64,000 bases of DNA from Sinomonas atrocyanea (GTDB lineage Bacteria > Actinomycetota > Actinomycetes > Actinomycetales > Micrococcaceae), in assembly GCF_030811715.1 (NCBI RefSeq), contig NZ_JAUSRH010000008.1, forward strand, positions 1 through 64,000. The letters are read 5' to 3'. How positions within the stretch are numbered: position 1 is the first letter of the stretch; each line of letters begins with the position of its first letter. The notes below the pieces were generated by a model. It saw only the letters and a program-made list of their open reading frames with translations, was not told where the DNA came from and did no database searches. A program made the translations under genes and the position numbers. Below, piece after piece: positions 8,738 to 17,537 of this stretch.

Positions 8738-9832
8738 GTGACTTTCCCTTCCTCTTCCGTGCAGTCCCCCGCCGTGCCCGCGGGCTGGCCGCTCCACGAC
8801 GCCGCCGTGCGGGGCTTCGCCTCCGACAACTACTCCGGCGCGCACCCGGAGGTCCTGGCCGCGCTGGCCGCGGCCAACGGCGGCCACCAGGTCTCGTACG
8901 GGCAGGACGAGTACACCGCCCGGCTGCAGGCCCAGATGGAGTCGCTGTTCGGCGAGGGCGTCGAGGCGTACCCCGTGTTCAACGGCACCGGGGCCAACGT
9001 CGTCTCGCTGCAGTCGCTCGTGCCCCGCTGGGGGGCCGTGGTCTGCGCGACGACGGCCCACATCAACGTGGACGAGAACGGCGCGCCCGAACGGGTCGGC
9101 GGCCTCAAGCTCCTCGGTGTCCCGACCTCCGACGGCAAGCTCACGCCCGAGCTGATCGACCGGGAGGCGTGGGGCTGGGGCGACGAGCACCGTGCCCAGC
9201 CGCTGGCCGTCTCGCTCACCCAGACCACCGAGCTGGGCACGCGGTACTCGGTCGGCGAGCTCCGGGCCATCGCCGAGCACGCCCACTCCCGCGGGATGAA
9301 GGTCCACATGGACGGGGCACGGCTCGCGAACGCCGCGGCCGGCCTCGGCGTCCCGGTGCGGGAGTTCACCTCCGACGCCGGGATCGACATCCTCTCCTTC
9401 GGCGGGACGAAGAACGGCATGCTCTTCGGCGAGTGCGTCGTGGCGCTCGACCCCGAGGCGGCCCAGGGCCTGACCTACCTGCGCAAGATGGACATGCAGC
9501 TCGCCTCGAAGATGCGCTTCGTCTCCGCCCAGTTCCTCGCCCTGCTCGAGGACGGCCTGTGGCTGCGCTCGGCCGCGCACGCCAATGCGATGGCCGCCCG
9601 CCTCCGCGCGGCGGTGGAGGGGCTCGACGGCGTCGAGATCACGCAGGCGACCGAGTCGAACGGCGTGTTCGCGATCCTGCCCGAGGGTGTGGCCGACCGC
9701 CTGCGCGAGCGGTTCCGCTTCTACGACTGGGACGCCGCCCGGCGCGAGGTGCGCTGGATGTGCTCCTTCGACACGACGGAGGACGACGTCGACCGCTTCG
9801 CCGAGGCCCTCCGGGAGGAGCTCGCGCGCTAG
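8738..9832 (+). CDS. L-threonine aldolase-like PLP enzyme
   Basis: A 364-residue fold-type I PLP enzyme of the beta-eliminating lyase / low-specificity L-threonine aldolase family (L-threonine or L-allo-threonine to glycine plus acetaldehyde). Family motifs are FASDNYSGAHPEV, VFNGTGANVVSLQ, KVHMDGARLANAA and SFGGTKNGM, with the Schiff-base lysine at about K225. GTG 8738 was chosen over GTG 8720 because of the -10 hexamer 6 nt upstream and because homologous N-termini begin near here. It lies 39 bp after the SDR gene, with its own promoter. Two GC-rich hairpins (9834-9851 and about 9857-9882) follow. Confidence 0.9.
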   Translation: MTFPSSSVQSPAVPAGWPLHDAAVRGFASDNYSGAHPEVLAALAAANGGHQVSYGQDEYTARLQAQMESLFGEGVEAYPVFNGTGANVVSLQSLVPRWGAVVCATTAHINVDENGAPERVGGLKLLGVPTSDGKLTPELIDREAWGWGDEHRAQPLAVSLTQTTELGTRYSVGELRAIAEHAHSRGMKVHMDGARLANAAAGLGVPVREFTSDAGIDILSFGGTKNGMLFGECVVALDPEAAQGLTYLRKMDMQLASKMRFVSAQFLALLEDGLWLRSAAHANAMAARLRAAVEGLDGVEITQATESNGVFAILPEGVADRLRERFRFYDWDAARREVRWMCSFDTTEDDVDRFAEALREELAR

Positions 9833-9833
9833 C

Positions 9834-9851
9834 CGCCGCGCGCCCGCGGCG
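9834..9851 (+). terminator. Hairpin after the aldolase-like gene
   Basis: A 7-bp stem CGCCGCG/CGCGGCG with a 4-nt loop, starting right at the stop codon, with a second inverted repeat CCGGCCC/GGGCCGG just downstream. Confidence 0.45.
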
Positions 9852-9907
9852 AGGGCCCGGCCCGCGATCGGTTTGGGCCGGTCCGGGGCGTGGGTAGTAG
9901 CCGGAGC

Positions 9908-11122
9908 ATGAAGGCAGTGGTCTGGCATGGCATTGGCGATATCCGACTCGACGACGTTCCCGAGCCCACCCTGAGGGACCCGCACGACGCGATCGTGCGG
10001 ATCACCCGCTCGGCGATCTGCGGCACGGACCTCCACATGGTCCGCGGCACGATGCCCGGGATGCAGGAGGGCACGATCCTCGGGCACGAGGCCGTGGGGG
10101 TGGTCAGCAGCGTGGGCGACGCCGTGCGGGGCTTCAGCCCCGGTGACCGCGTGCTGGTCAACTCGACCATCTCGTGCGGGGCGTGCCGGTACTGCCGGAT
10201 GGGGCGGACGGCCCAGTGCGACGTCGCGAACCCGAACGGCCCCCAGGCGGGAACGAGCTTCTTCGGCGGCCCGGGGATGACCGGGCCGGTGGACGGCCTG
10301 CAGGCCGAGTACGCGCGGATCCCGTGGGCGCAGAACACGATGCACCCGCTGCCGGACACCGTCTCCGACGAGCAGGCGATCCTGCTCTCGGACATCTTCC
10401 CCACGGGCTGGTTCGGCGCCGAGCTCGCCGGAGTGCGCCGCGGCGATGTCGTGGCGGTCTTCGGGGCAGGCATCGTCGGCCAGTTCGCCGCCGCCTCCGC
10501 CTTCAAGCAGGGCGCGGGGCGGGTGATCATGGTCGACGGCGAGGAGACCCGCCTCGCCGCCGCCCTCGCCCAGCACTGCGAGATCGTGGACTTCAACGCG
10601 GAGGATCCCGTCGAGGCCATCCGGGAGCTCACGAACGGGATCGGCGCGGACGCGGTGATCGACGCCGTGGGCGTCGACGCCGAGCGTCCCAAGCGGGGAC
10701 CCGCGGCGGCGTCGGCGGAGCAGGCGGGGGCGTTCGACGACGAGGTGCGGCAGATCGCCCCGGACGCCGCACCGCGGGGCGATCAGTTCAAGCCCGGCGA
10801 CGGCCCGTCGCAGGCGGCGCGGTGGGCGGTGGATGCGGTCGCGAAGTGCGGCCGGATCGGCATCATCGGCGTGTACCCGCCGCAGGTCGGGCAGTATCCG
10901 ATCGGGCAGGCGATGAACAAGAACCTGACGATCCGGATGGGCAACTGCGACCACCATTCAGTCACCCCGCCGCTGATCGACATGGTGGCCGCCGGCCAGT
11001 TCGACCCGACCGCGCTCATCACCGAGCATGAGCCGCTGGAGTCGGCGATCGGCGCGTACGAGGCGTTCGACCTGCGCAAGCCCGGCTGGATCAAGGTCGA
11101 GCTGGCCGCGACAGAGGCGTGA
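9908..11122 (+). CDS. Zinc-dependent alcohol/formaldehyde dehydrogenase-like protein
   Basis: A 404-residue medium-chain dehydrogenase. The catalytic zinc ligands are C in SAICGTDLHM and H in LGHEAVG; the structural zinc lobe is CGACRYCRMGRTAQC (four Cys). The NAD-binding turn is VFGAGIVGQFAA. An insert at about residues 255-300 (AERPKRGPAAASAEQ...) is typical of the glutathione-independent formaldehyde dehydrogenase-like subgroup, so the substrate may be an aldehyde adduct or secondary alcohol. ATG 9908 fits the family N-terminus MKAVVWHG; the upstream GGAG is too close to be a good RBS, so a short-leader transcript is possible. Monocistronic with a strong terminator. Confidence 0.9.
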   Translation: MKAVVWHGIGDIRLDDVPEPTLRDPHDAIVRITRSAICGTDLHMVRGTMPGMQEGTILGHEAVGVVSSVGDAVRGFSPGDRVLVNSTISCGACRYCRMGRTAQCDVANPNGPQAGTSFFGGPGMTGPVDGLQAEYARIPWAQNTMHPLPDTVSDEQAILLSDIFPTGWFGAELAGVRRGDVVAVFGAGIVGQFAAASAFKQGAGRVIMVDGEETRLAAALAQHCEIVDFNAEDPVEAIRELTNGIGADAVIDAVGVDAERPKRGPAAASAEQAGAFDDEVRQIAPDAAPRGDQFKPGDGPSQAARWAVDAVAKCGRIGIIGVYPPQVGQYPIGQAMNKNLTIRMGNCDHHSVTPPLIDMVAAGQFDPTALITEHEPLESAIGAYEAFDLRKPGWIKVELAATEA

Positions 11123-11128
11123 GCCGGG

Positions 11129-11153
11129 GGGGCGGCCCGGCGCGGGCCGCCCC
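11129..11153 (+). terminator. Terminator after the dehydrogenase
   Basis: A perfect 11-bp stem (GGGGCGGCCCG/CGGGCCGCCCC) with a 3-nt loop, 6 nt after the stop codon. Confidence 0.8.
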
Positions 11154-11203
11154 GTTCCGGCCGTCCCGGCGTGCCGTTCCCGCCCGGAAAAACAGCGTCA
11201 GCG

Positions 11204-11209
11204 TACTCT
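11204..11209 (+). promoter_or_regulatory. -10 box for leaderless DUF3000 gene
   Basis: TACTCT ends 6 nt before GTG 11216. No Shine-Dalgarno sequence is visible. Confidence 0.6.
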
Positions 11210-11215
11210 GGGACC

Positions 11216-11806
11216 GTGACCGCACTAGCACACCTGCCTGCGGACTTCTTGACAGCCCTCCGCTCGATGCGGAGTGCCACGGGCATGCTCCGCCAGGGAG
11301 ACTTCCGCCTCGAGGAGATCCCGGCGCCCGCGAGGCTCGCCCCGTACGCCGTAGCCCTCGAGGCCGACGTCCGCGACGGCGACGAAGAGCTCGCCACCGG
11401 CCGCTTCATCCTGCTGCACGACCCGGAGCCCCCCGCCGTCTGGGAGGGCACCTTCCGCGTGGTGACCTACATCAGAGCCCAGCTCGAGCCCGAGATGGGC
11501 AACGACGCCCTCCTCGGATCCGTGGCGTGGACGTGGCTCGTCGAGGCCCTCGAGAAGCACCATGCCCGCTACACCGCCGCCGGCGGCACGGCCACCCGCG
11601 TCCTCTCGGAGAGCTACGGGACGCTCGCCGACCGCCATGACACGATCGACATCGAGCTGCGGGCCTCGTGGACCCCGGACGGCCCGGACCTCCGGGACCA
11701 TCTCGAGGCGTGGTGCGACATGGTCTCGACCTTCGCCGGGATCCCGCCGCTGCCCGAGGGAGTGGCCGTGCTGCCGCGGCGCCGGCGCAGGGCCGATCCC
11801 CACTGA
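11216..11806 (+). CDS. DUF3000 domain protein
   Basis: A 196-residue protein of the actinobacterial DUF3000 family, function unknown. It begins VTALAHLPADFLTALRSM and has the family core LLGSVAWTWLVEALEKHHA followed by a beta segment ending in a basic tail PRRRRRADPH. In actinobacteria this family lies directly upstream of the HRDC ribonuclease D gene, as here, suggesting a role in RNA metabolism, but that is inference from context. The start is GTG 11216 at a leaderless promoter; the longer reading from 11171 is unlikely because it runs through the promoter. Confidence 0.88.
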   Translation: MTALAHLPADFLTALRSMRSATGMLRQGDFRLEEIPAPARLAPYAVALEADVRDGDEELATGRFILLHDPEPPAVWEGTFRVVTYIRAQLEPEMGNDALLGSVAWTWLVEALEKHHARYTAAGGTATRVLSESYGTLADRHDTIDIELRASWTPDGPDLRDHLEAWCDMVSTFAGIPPLPEGVAVLPRRRRRADPH

Positions 11807-11847
11807 GCCGGTGTCCACTGGGCCGGTGTCCACTGGGCCGATGCCCC
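11803..11847 (+). repeat. Three tandem 15-bp units
   Basis: Three consecutive units of the form CTGGGCCGGTGTCCA at 11803, 11818 and 11833; the first has one and the last four differences. They begin at the DUF3000 stop codon and fill the gap before the rnd promoter. Confidence 0.75.
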
Positions 11848-11891
11848 TCGAGGCGGGCCGCGGGAGACGGCGGCGATAGACTGGCGCCATC

Positions 11892-13277
11892 ATGACCGCA
11901 CAGCCCCACGACGCCACAGGGACGGGATCGGGCAGCGGACCCGATCAGGGCCCGGAAGCGACCCAGGTCCCCCCGCCCGCCACGACGACGCCAGAGAACA
12001 TCCTGGTGGAAGGCTTCGGGGTCCCGGTCCCCGCGGTCATCCAGCTCGACGAGCCGCGCGACGGCGTCCCCCTCGTGATCTCCACGCAGGAAGGCCTCGA
12101 ACGGGCCGCCGCCTCCCTCGCCCGGGGCACCGGGCCCGCCGGGGTGGACGCCGAGCGCGCCTCGGGGTTCCGGTACGGGCAGCGCGCCTTCCTGGTCCAG
12201 ATCCGCCGCGAGGGATCCGGGACGTGGCTCATCGACCCCGAGCCGTTCGGAGACCTCGCCATCCTCAACGACGCCCTGGCCGGGGTCGAATGGATCATCC
12301 ACGCCTCCACGCAGGACCTCCCCTGCCTCTCCGAGCTCGGCATGTGGCCCGACCGTCTCTTCGACACCGAGCTCGCCGCCCGGCTCGCAGGCCTCCCCCG
12401 CGTGGGGCTCGCCGCCGTCGTCGAGCAGCTCCTCGGCTTCAGCCTCGCCAAAGAGCACTCGGCGGCCGACTGGTCGACCCGGCCCCTTCCCGAGCCCTGG
12501 CTTCGCTACGCGGCGCTCGACGTCGAGGTCCTCGTCGAGCTGCGGGACGAGCTCGCCGACCTGCTCGAGTCCCAGGGCAAGCTCGGGTTCGCGGCGGAGG
12601 AATTCGCGGCGATCCTCGCCGCCGGCGTAGCCGAGCCGAAGGCCGATCCGTGGCGGCGCACCTCGGGGCTGCACCAGATCCGCGACCGCCGCCAGCTCGC
12701 CGCGGTGCGCGAGCTCTGGCTCGAGCGCGACGCGCTGGCCCAGAAGCGGGACATCGCGCCCGGCAAGCTGATCCCGGACTCGGCCCTCGTCGCCGTGGCA
12801 CGGGCGATGCCCGCCACCGTCCCCCAGCTGCTGGCCACCAAGGGCTTCCACGGCCGCGCGGCCCAGCGCGAGGCGCCGCGCTGGCTCCGCGCCGTCGCCA
12901 CGGCCCAGCACCTCGATGCGAGCGAGCTGCCGCCGCTGCACCTGCCGAGCTCCGGTCCGCCCCCGCCCCGCGTGTGGGACGACCGCGACCCAGAAGCCGC
13001 GGCCCGGCTCAAGGCGGCCCGGCCGCGGATCGCCGCACGCGCCGGGGAGCTCGCCATGCCCACGGAGAACCTCCTCACGCCGGACCACCTGCGACGCGTC
13101 GCGTGGCGGCCGCCCGAGCCCCTCACGCCCGACACGCTCGCCGACGCGCTGCGGGGTCTGGGAGCACGGCCATGGCAGATCACCGAGACGGTGCCGCTGC
13201 TCGTGGACGCGTTCCAGCACCCGCGCCCCCTCAAGGCCTCCGCGGGGGCAGAGGCCGCAGCCTCGGGGCAGGGCTGA
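11892..13277 (+). CDS. rnd: Ribonuclease D-like 3'-5' exonuclease (HRDC)
   Basis: A 461-residue DEDD-family exoribonuclease that trims RNA 3' ends. The exonuclease domain (about 55-240) has ExoI VDAERASGFRY (DxE), ExoII IHASTQDLPCL and ExoIII YAALDVEVL. The HRDC domain follows (about 260-345, QIRDRRQLAAVRELWLERDALAQ), then a C-terminal region like actinobacterial homologues. The first 50 residues are a Gly/Pro/Thr-rich disordered tail. ATG 11892 follows a TAGACT -10 (11877-11882) by 9 nt, so it is leaderless or nearly so. This DUF3000-HRDC pair also lies near dxs in M. tuberculosis (Rv2681/Rv2682c, from memory). Confidence 0.92.
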   Translation: MTAQPHDATGTGSGSGPDQGPEATQVPPPATTTPENILVEGFGVPVPAVIQLDEPRDGVPLVISTQEGLERAAASLARGTGPAGVDAERASGFRYGQRAFLVQIRREGSGTWLIDPEPFGDLAILNDALAGVEWIIHASTQDLPCLSELGMWPDRLFDTELAARLAGLPRVGLAAVVEQLLGFSLAKEHSAADWSTRPLPEPWLRYAALDVEVLVELRDELADLLESQGKLGFAAEEFAAILAAGVAEPKADPWRRTSGLHQIRDRRQLAAVRELWLERDALAQKRDIAPGKLIPDSALVAVARAMPATVPQLLATKGFHGRAAQREAPRWLRAVATAQHLDASELPPLHLPSSGPPPPRVWDDRDPEAAARLKAARPRIAARAGELAMPTENLLTPDHLRRVAWRPPEPLTPDTLADALRGLGARPWQITETVPLLVDAFQHPRPLKASAGAEAAASGQG

Positions 13278-13321
13278 CACGGCCTCCTCGGGGCCGGCGG
13301 GGCGTCGCCGTTGCAGACCAA

Positions 13322-13337
13322 GTTACTGCTCAGTAAC
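13322..13337 (+). promoter_or_regulatory. Palindromic operator before fadA-fadB
   Basis: A perfect 7-bp inverted repeat with a 2-bp centre (GTTACTG-CT-CAGTAAC), 48 bp before the fadA start. Its size and AT-rich arms in a very GC-rich background suggest a TetR-type repressor site, plausibly one sensing acyl-CoA. The regulator is not encoded in the window. Confidence 0.6.
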
Positions 13338-13385
13338 ATGGCTGTGAGGGCGGTCACCGCCCGCCAGACATCCAAGGAGCTGCCC

Positions 13386-14600
13386 ATGTCCAGCAGGCAC
13401 ATCCGGGACGTCGTCTTCGTCGACGGCGTCCGCACCCCCTTCGGCAAGGCCGGAGAAAAGGGGATCTACCACGGCACCCGCGCCGACGACCTCGTCGTGA
13501 AGACGATCCGCGAGCTGCTGCGCCGCAATCCGTCCCTCCCCGCCGAGCGCGTGGACGAGGTCTCCATCGCCGCGACCACCCAGACCGGCGACCAGGGCCT
13601 CACGATCGGGCGCACCGCCGCGCTCCTCGCCGGCCTGCCCCGCTCTGTCCCCGGCTTCGCGGTGGACCGCATGTGCGCCGGCGCGATGACCGCCGTGACC
13701 GCGACGGCCAGCGGAATCGGCGTCGGCGCCTACGACGTCGTGATCGCCGGCGGCGTCGAGCACATGGGCAACCACCCCATGGGACAGGGCGCCGACCCCA
13801 ATCCGCGCTTCATGTCGGAGCGCCTCGTCGACCCTGCGGCCCTGAACATGGGCAACACCGCGGAGAACCTGCACGACCGCTTCCCCGCCATCACCAAGGA
13901 GCGCGCCGACGCCTACGCCGCCGCCTCCCAGGCCAAGCTCGCCGCCGCCTACGCAGACGGCAGGATCCAGCCCGACCTCGTGCCCGTCGCCACCCATCGC
14001 CCCGGCGAAGGGTTCGGCCTCGCGACCGCAGACGAGCCGCCGCGCCCCGGCACGACCGTCCAGGACCTCGCGACGCTGCGCACCCCCTTCCGGCCGCATG
14101 GGCGCGTGACGGCCGGCAACGCCGCCGGGCTCAACGACGGCGCGACCGCGTGCCTCCTCACCTCCGCCGAGACCGCCGAGGAACTCGGCCTCGCGCCGAA
14201 GATGCGCCTCGTCTCCTACGCGTTCGCCGGCGTTGAGCCGGAGGTCATGGGCATCGGCCCCGTGCCGTCCACCGAGAAGGCCCTCGCGAAGGCCGGCCTC
14301 ACCATCGATGACATCGGCCTGTTCGAGGTCAACGAAGCGTTCGCCGTCCAGGTCCTGAGCTTCCTCGACCACTTCGGCATCGCCGACGACGATCCCCGCG
14401 TCAACCGCTACGGCGGCGCCATCGCCGTCGGGCACCCGCTCGCGTCCTCGGGCGTGCGCCTCATGACCCAGCTCGCGCGCCAGTTCGCCGAGGACCCCGG
14501 AGTCCGCTACGGCATCACCACCATGTGCATCGGCCTCGGCATGGGGGGCACGGTCATCTGGGAGAACCCCCACCACGCCGACTACGGAAAGGGCGAGTGA
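13386..14600 (+). CDS. fadA: Acetyl-CoA acyltransferase (3-ketoacyl-CoA thiolase)
   Basis: A 404-residue thiolase that cleaves 3-ketoacyl-CoA with CoA in the last step of beta-oxidation. The nucleophile is C97 in DRMCAGAMTAV; the catalytic His is in VGHPLASSG and the second Cys in TTMCIGLGMGG. The N-terminus RDVVFVDGVRTPFGKAG is typical. ATG 13386 has an AAGGAG RBS at the right distance. It forms a two-gene operon with fadB (4-nt overlap) behind a palindromic operator. Confidence 0.95.
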   Translation: MSSRHIRDVVFVDGVRTPFGKAGEKGIYHGTRADDLVVKTIRELLRRNPSLPAERVDEVSIAATTQTGDQGLTIGRTAALLAGLPRSVPGFAVDRMCAGAMTAVTATASGIGVGAYDVVIAGGVEHMGNHPMGQGADPNPRFMSERLVDPAALNMGNTAENLHDRFPAITKERADAYAAASQAKLAAAYADGRIQPDLVPVATHRPGEGFGLATADEPPRPGTTVQDLATLRTPFRPHGRVTAGNAAGLNDGATACLLTSAETAEELGLAPKMRLVSYAFAGVEPEVMGIGPVPSTEKALAKAGLTIDDIGLFEVNEAFAVQVLSFLDHFGIADDDPRVNRYGGAIAVGHPLASSGVRLMTQLARQFAEDPGVRYGITTMCIGLGMGGTVIWENPHHADYGKGE

Positions 14601-16756
14601 ACACCGCCATGACTGCCCAGTCCACCTTCGACGCGTTCGAGGCGCTCGCCGCCCAGGTGCCCGACGAGATCGTCACGCGCTCCCTCGTCAACGAGGTCGA
14701 GGTCCCCGCAGGCGGCCGGTCCTTCCGCATCGCCCTCATCACCCTCGACAACGGCCTCGACCACACCAAGCCGACCACCCTCGGCCCGCGGACGCTCATC
14801 GAGCTCGGCCGCACGCTCGAGCGCCTCCGCGACCGGGCCGCCGCCGGCGAGATCGAGGCCGTCGCGGTCACGGGCAAGCCGTACTTCCTCGTGGCCGGCG
14901 CCGACCTCACGACCGTCAAGACGCTGCGCGATCCCGCCGCCGGCGAGCAGATGGCCCGTCTCGGCCACGCCGCCTACGACCTGCTCGCCGACCTCGGCGT
15001 CCCCACGTTCGCGTTCATCAACGGCGTGGCCCTCGGCGGCGGCCTCGAGATCGCCCTCGCCTGCACCTACCGCACCGTCTCGGGGGGCGCCCAGGGCATC
15101 GGCCTGCCCGAGGCCTTCATCGGCCTCGTCCCCGGCTGGGGCGGCGTGTGGCGGCTCCCCCGCCTCACCGGCCCGGAGGCCGCGCTGAAGGTCATGATCG
15201 AGAATCCCCTGAGCAACAACCGCACCATCGGCGGCCAGGAGGCCTACCGGCTCGGCATCGCGGACGCGCTCTTCGAGCCCGCCGACTTCCTCGAGCGCTC
15301 CCTCGCCTGGGCAGCGTCCGTCCTCGCGGGCCAGACAGCCGTCGAGCGGCCGAACGCGGTCGAACCCCGCACCGACCGCGCCGCGGCCGAGCGCTGGGCG
15401 GCGGCAGCGGAGGCAGGCCGGGCGTTCGTCGCCGCGAGGACCTCCAACGCCGCCCCTGCACCGGGCAAGGTCCTCGACGTGTTCGAGGCCGGCGCCACCG
15501 CGACCCAGCAGGAGTCGGCGGAGCTCGAGGTCGCGGCCCTCACCGGGCTGATGCAGACACCACAGTTCCGCGACACCGTCTACGCCTTCCTGGACCTCGT
15601 CCAGAAGCGCGCCAAGCGGCCCGCCGGCGCGCCCGACGCGAAGCTGGCCCGCCCGGTCACGAAGGTCGGCGTGGTGGGGGCAGGACTCATGGCCAGCCAG
15701 CTCGCCCTCGTGTTCGCGCGCCAGCTCAAGGTCCCGGTGGTCATGACCGACGTGGACCAGGCCCGCGTGGACAAAGGCGTGGGCCACGTGCACGGCGAGG
15801 TGGACAAGCTCCTGGCCAAGGGCAGGATCTCGCGCGACGCAGCGAACCGCACCAAGGCCCTCGTGAGCGGCTCCGTCTCGAAGGCCGAGTTCGCCGATGC
15901 CGACTTCGTGATCGAGGCCGTGTTCGAGGAGCTCTCGGTCAAGAAGCAGGTCCTCGCCGAGGTGGAGGCCGTGGTCAAGCCGGAGTGCATCCTCGCGACC
16001 AATACCTCGTCGCTGTCCGTCACGGCCATGGCGGAGGACCTCGCGCATCCCGAACGCGTGGTCGGCTTCCACTTCTTCAACCCCGTCGCCGTCATGCCGC
16101 TCATCGAGATCGTCCGGGCCCCCGCCACGGACGACGCGGTGCTCGCGACCGCCTTCGTCCTCGCGAAGGCGCTGAAGAAGACGGCGGTGCTCGTCAAGGA
16201 CGCCGCGGCCTTCGTGGTGAACCGCGTGCTCCTGCGGCTCATGGGCGAGGTCACGGCGGCCTTCGACGAGGGCACGCCGGCCGAGGTCGCCGACAACGCG
16301 CTCGCTCCCATGGGACTGCCGATGCCGCCGTTCGTGCTCGCCGAGATGGTGGGCCTGCCGGTCGCCCAGCACGTCGCAGAGTCCCTCCACGCCGCGTTCG
16401 GCGACAGGTTCCATGTCTCGGCCAACCAGCAGGCGCTCATCGACGCCGGGGTGAAGGGCCTCTGGGCGACGGGGCCGGATGGCCGCCGCGAGATCCGGCC
16501 CGAGGCCCTCACGGTGCTCTCCTTCGGGGACGTCCCGTCCACGTCCGAGCAGGTCCTCGCGCGCTGCCAGGACGCCCTCGCAGAGGAGATCGGGCTCATG
16601 CTCGCCGAGGGCGTGGTCGCCGGTCCCGAGGACGTGGACCTGTGCATGATCCTGGGCGCGGGGTGGCCGATGCACCTCGGCGGCATCACGCCGTACCTGG
16701 ACCGCGTGGGCGCCTCCGAGCGGGTCAACGGGAAGCCGTTCCACCGCGAATCCTGA
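14597..16756 (+). CDS. fadB: Fatty-acid oxidation complex alpha subunit
   Basis: A bifunctional enoyl-CoA hydratase / 3-hydroxyacyl-CoA dehydrogenase of 719 residues. The N-terminal crotonase domain (about 20-330) includes LVAGADLTTVK and FINGVALGGGLEIALAC. The NAD-binding domain starts near residue 350 with KVGVVGAGLMASQLA, followed by the 3HCDH domain (VVGFHFFNPVAVMPLIEIV, AAFVVNRVL). GTG 14597 overlaps the fadA stop (GTGA) and has GGAAAGGG just upstream; ATG 14609 is an alternative with no RBS of its own. Together with FadA it can carry out the last three beta-oxidation steps. Confidence 0.94.
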   Translation: MNTAMTAQSTFDAFEALAAQVPDEIVTRSLVNEVEVPAGGRSFRIALITLDNGLDHTKPTTLGPRTLIELGRTLERLRDRAAAGEIEAVAVTGKPYFLVAGADLTTVKTLRDPAAGEQMARLGHAAYDLLADLGVPTFAFINGVALGGGLEIALACTYRTVSGGAQGIGLPEAFIGLVPGWGGVWRLPRLTGPEAALKVMIENPLSNNRTIGGQEAYRLGIADALFEPADFLERSLAWAASVLAGQTAVERPNAVEPRTDRAAAERWAAAAEAGRAFVAARTSNAAPAPGKVLDVFEAGATATQQESAELEVAALTGLMQTPQFRDTVYAFLDLVQKRAKRPAGAPDAKLARPVTKVGVVGAGLMASQLALVFARQLKVPVVMTDVDQARVDKGVGHVHGEVDKLLAKGRISRDAANRTKALVSGSVSKAEFADADFVIEAVFEELSVKKQVLAEVEAVVKPECILATNTSSLSVTAMAEDLAHPERVVGFHFFNPVAVMPLIEIVRAPATDDAVLATAFVLAKALKKTAVLVKDAAAFVVNRVLLRLMGEVTAAFDEGTPAEVADNALAPMGLPMPPFVLAEMVGLPVAQHVAESLHAAFGDRFHVSANQQALIDAGVKGLWATGPDGRREIRPEALTVLSFGDVPSTSEQVLARCQDALAEEIGLMLAEGVVAGPEDVDLCMILGAGWPMHLGGITPYLDRVGASERVNGKPFHRES

Positions 16757-16785
16757 TCCGCCAAGGGCCTCACAGCCGTCCGCCA

Positions 16786-16819
16786 GAGACCCCGCAACAC
16801 CGTGGTGCTGCGGGGTCTC
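16786..16819 (+). terminator. Bidirectional terminator
   Basis: An 11-bp perfect stem (GAGACCCCGCA/TGCGGGGTCTC) with an inner CACC/GGTG pairing, between the convergent fadB and 16836 genes. Confidence 0.8.
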
Positions 16820-16835
16820 CGGCGTGGTGGTGCGG

Positions 16836-17450
16836 TCAGGGCGGGGGGAAGCCCTCGGTCAGGAAGGCTCCCAGCCGCTCGTCGGTGCCCACGAGCGCGT
16901 CCGCGGCCGAGCCCGCTGCGAAGCAGAGGGCACCTGCCCACGCGCTGCGGACCACTGCGCCGCCGTGCGTCCAGTAGGACGCGACGCGCTGGCCGCCGGC
17001 CGTGACGTCGAAGCGTTCTGCGGCCACCGAGCGGCCGTCGGGGAGGTCGATGGGCTCGGCCGGATGCCGGCGGATCTCCGCGGGCGCGGGGAGCCCGTCC
17101 GGCGCCGCCTCCTCGACCCGCCGGTATGCGGCGCCGGCGCGGTCGGAAGCGGCCAGCTGGGCGACGAGCAGGTACTCCCCGCTCGCCGGAAGCGTGTCGG
17201 CGCCGAGCTCGGCCTCGTCGCGGCGCGCGCCCTCCTCGAGCCCGCCCGGCTCCTGGCGGTACCGGAAGGCGTGCCACGTCTCCCCGGACGGGGCCAGCCG
17301 CAGGAGGGACTCGGAGGCGAACAGGGTCCCGGCGCCGTCCTCGAACGCCACCCGCGTGGCGAGCAGCTCGCCGTCGAACGTCCGGAAGACCGCGCCGCGG
17401 TGCACACCGGCCACCCAGAAGCCCTCCCAGCGCTCCCACGCTGCGCCCAC
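16836..17450 (-). CDS. Hypothetical protein
   Basis: A 204-residue protein that I do not recognise. It starts MGAAWERWEGFWVAGVHRG with GTG 17450 behind a GGAGGAGGA RBS. The sequence alternates beta-strand-like segments (GAVFRTFDGELLATRVAFEDGAG, SYWTHGGAVVRSAWAGALCFAAG) with Glu-rich linkers. No signal peptide or TM segment is seen and no catalytic motif is obvious. It is transcribed toward the fadB terminator and sits just upstream, on the same strand, of nothing else; the next minus-strand gene (ECF ATPase) ends 88 bp before it, with a GC hairpin at 17508-17529 between them. Confidence 0.75.
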   Translation of the reverse strand: MGAAWERWEGFWVAGVHRGAVFRTFDGELLATRVAFEDGAGTLFASESLLRLAPSGETWHAFRYRQEPGGLEEGARRDEAELGADTLPASGEYLLVAQLAASDRAGAAYRRVEEAAPDGLPAPAEIRRHPAEPIDLPDGRSVAAERFDVTAGGQRVASYWTHGGAVVRSAWAGALCFAAGSAADALVGTDERLGAFLTEGFPPP

Positions 17451-17507
17451 GCGTCCTCCTCCTGCTCCGGGGCCGCCGCCGAGCGGCCCGGAATCGACAC
17501 TACCGGA

Positions 17508-17529
17508 CCCCGGGCGGCGGCTCCCGGGG
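17508..17529 (-). terminator. Hairpin at the end of the ECF operon
   Basis: A 7-bp CCCCGGG/CCCGGGG stem with an 8-nt loop, 9 nt beyond the stop codon of the ECF ATPase gene on the minus strand. Confidence 0.5.
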
Positions 17530-17537
17530 GTCGACGC

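Noticed and set aside
7844-10957. 1037-codon minus-strand frame over the SDR, aldolase and dehydrogenase genes
   Set aside because: A shadow of well-supported plus-strand genes with clear motifs; composition is typical of antisense frames (His/Arg/Gly/Val rich).
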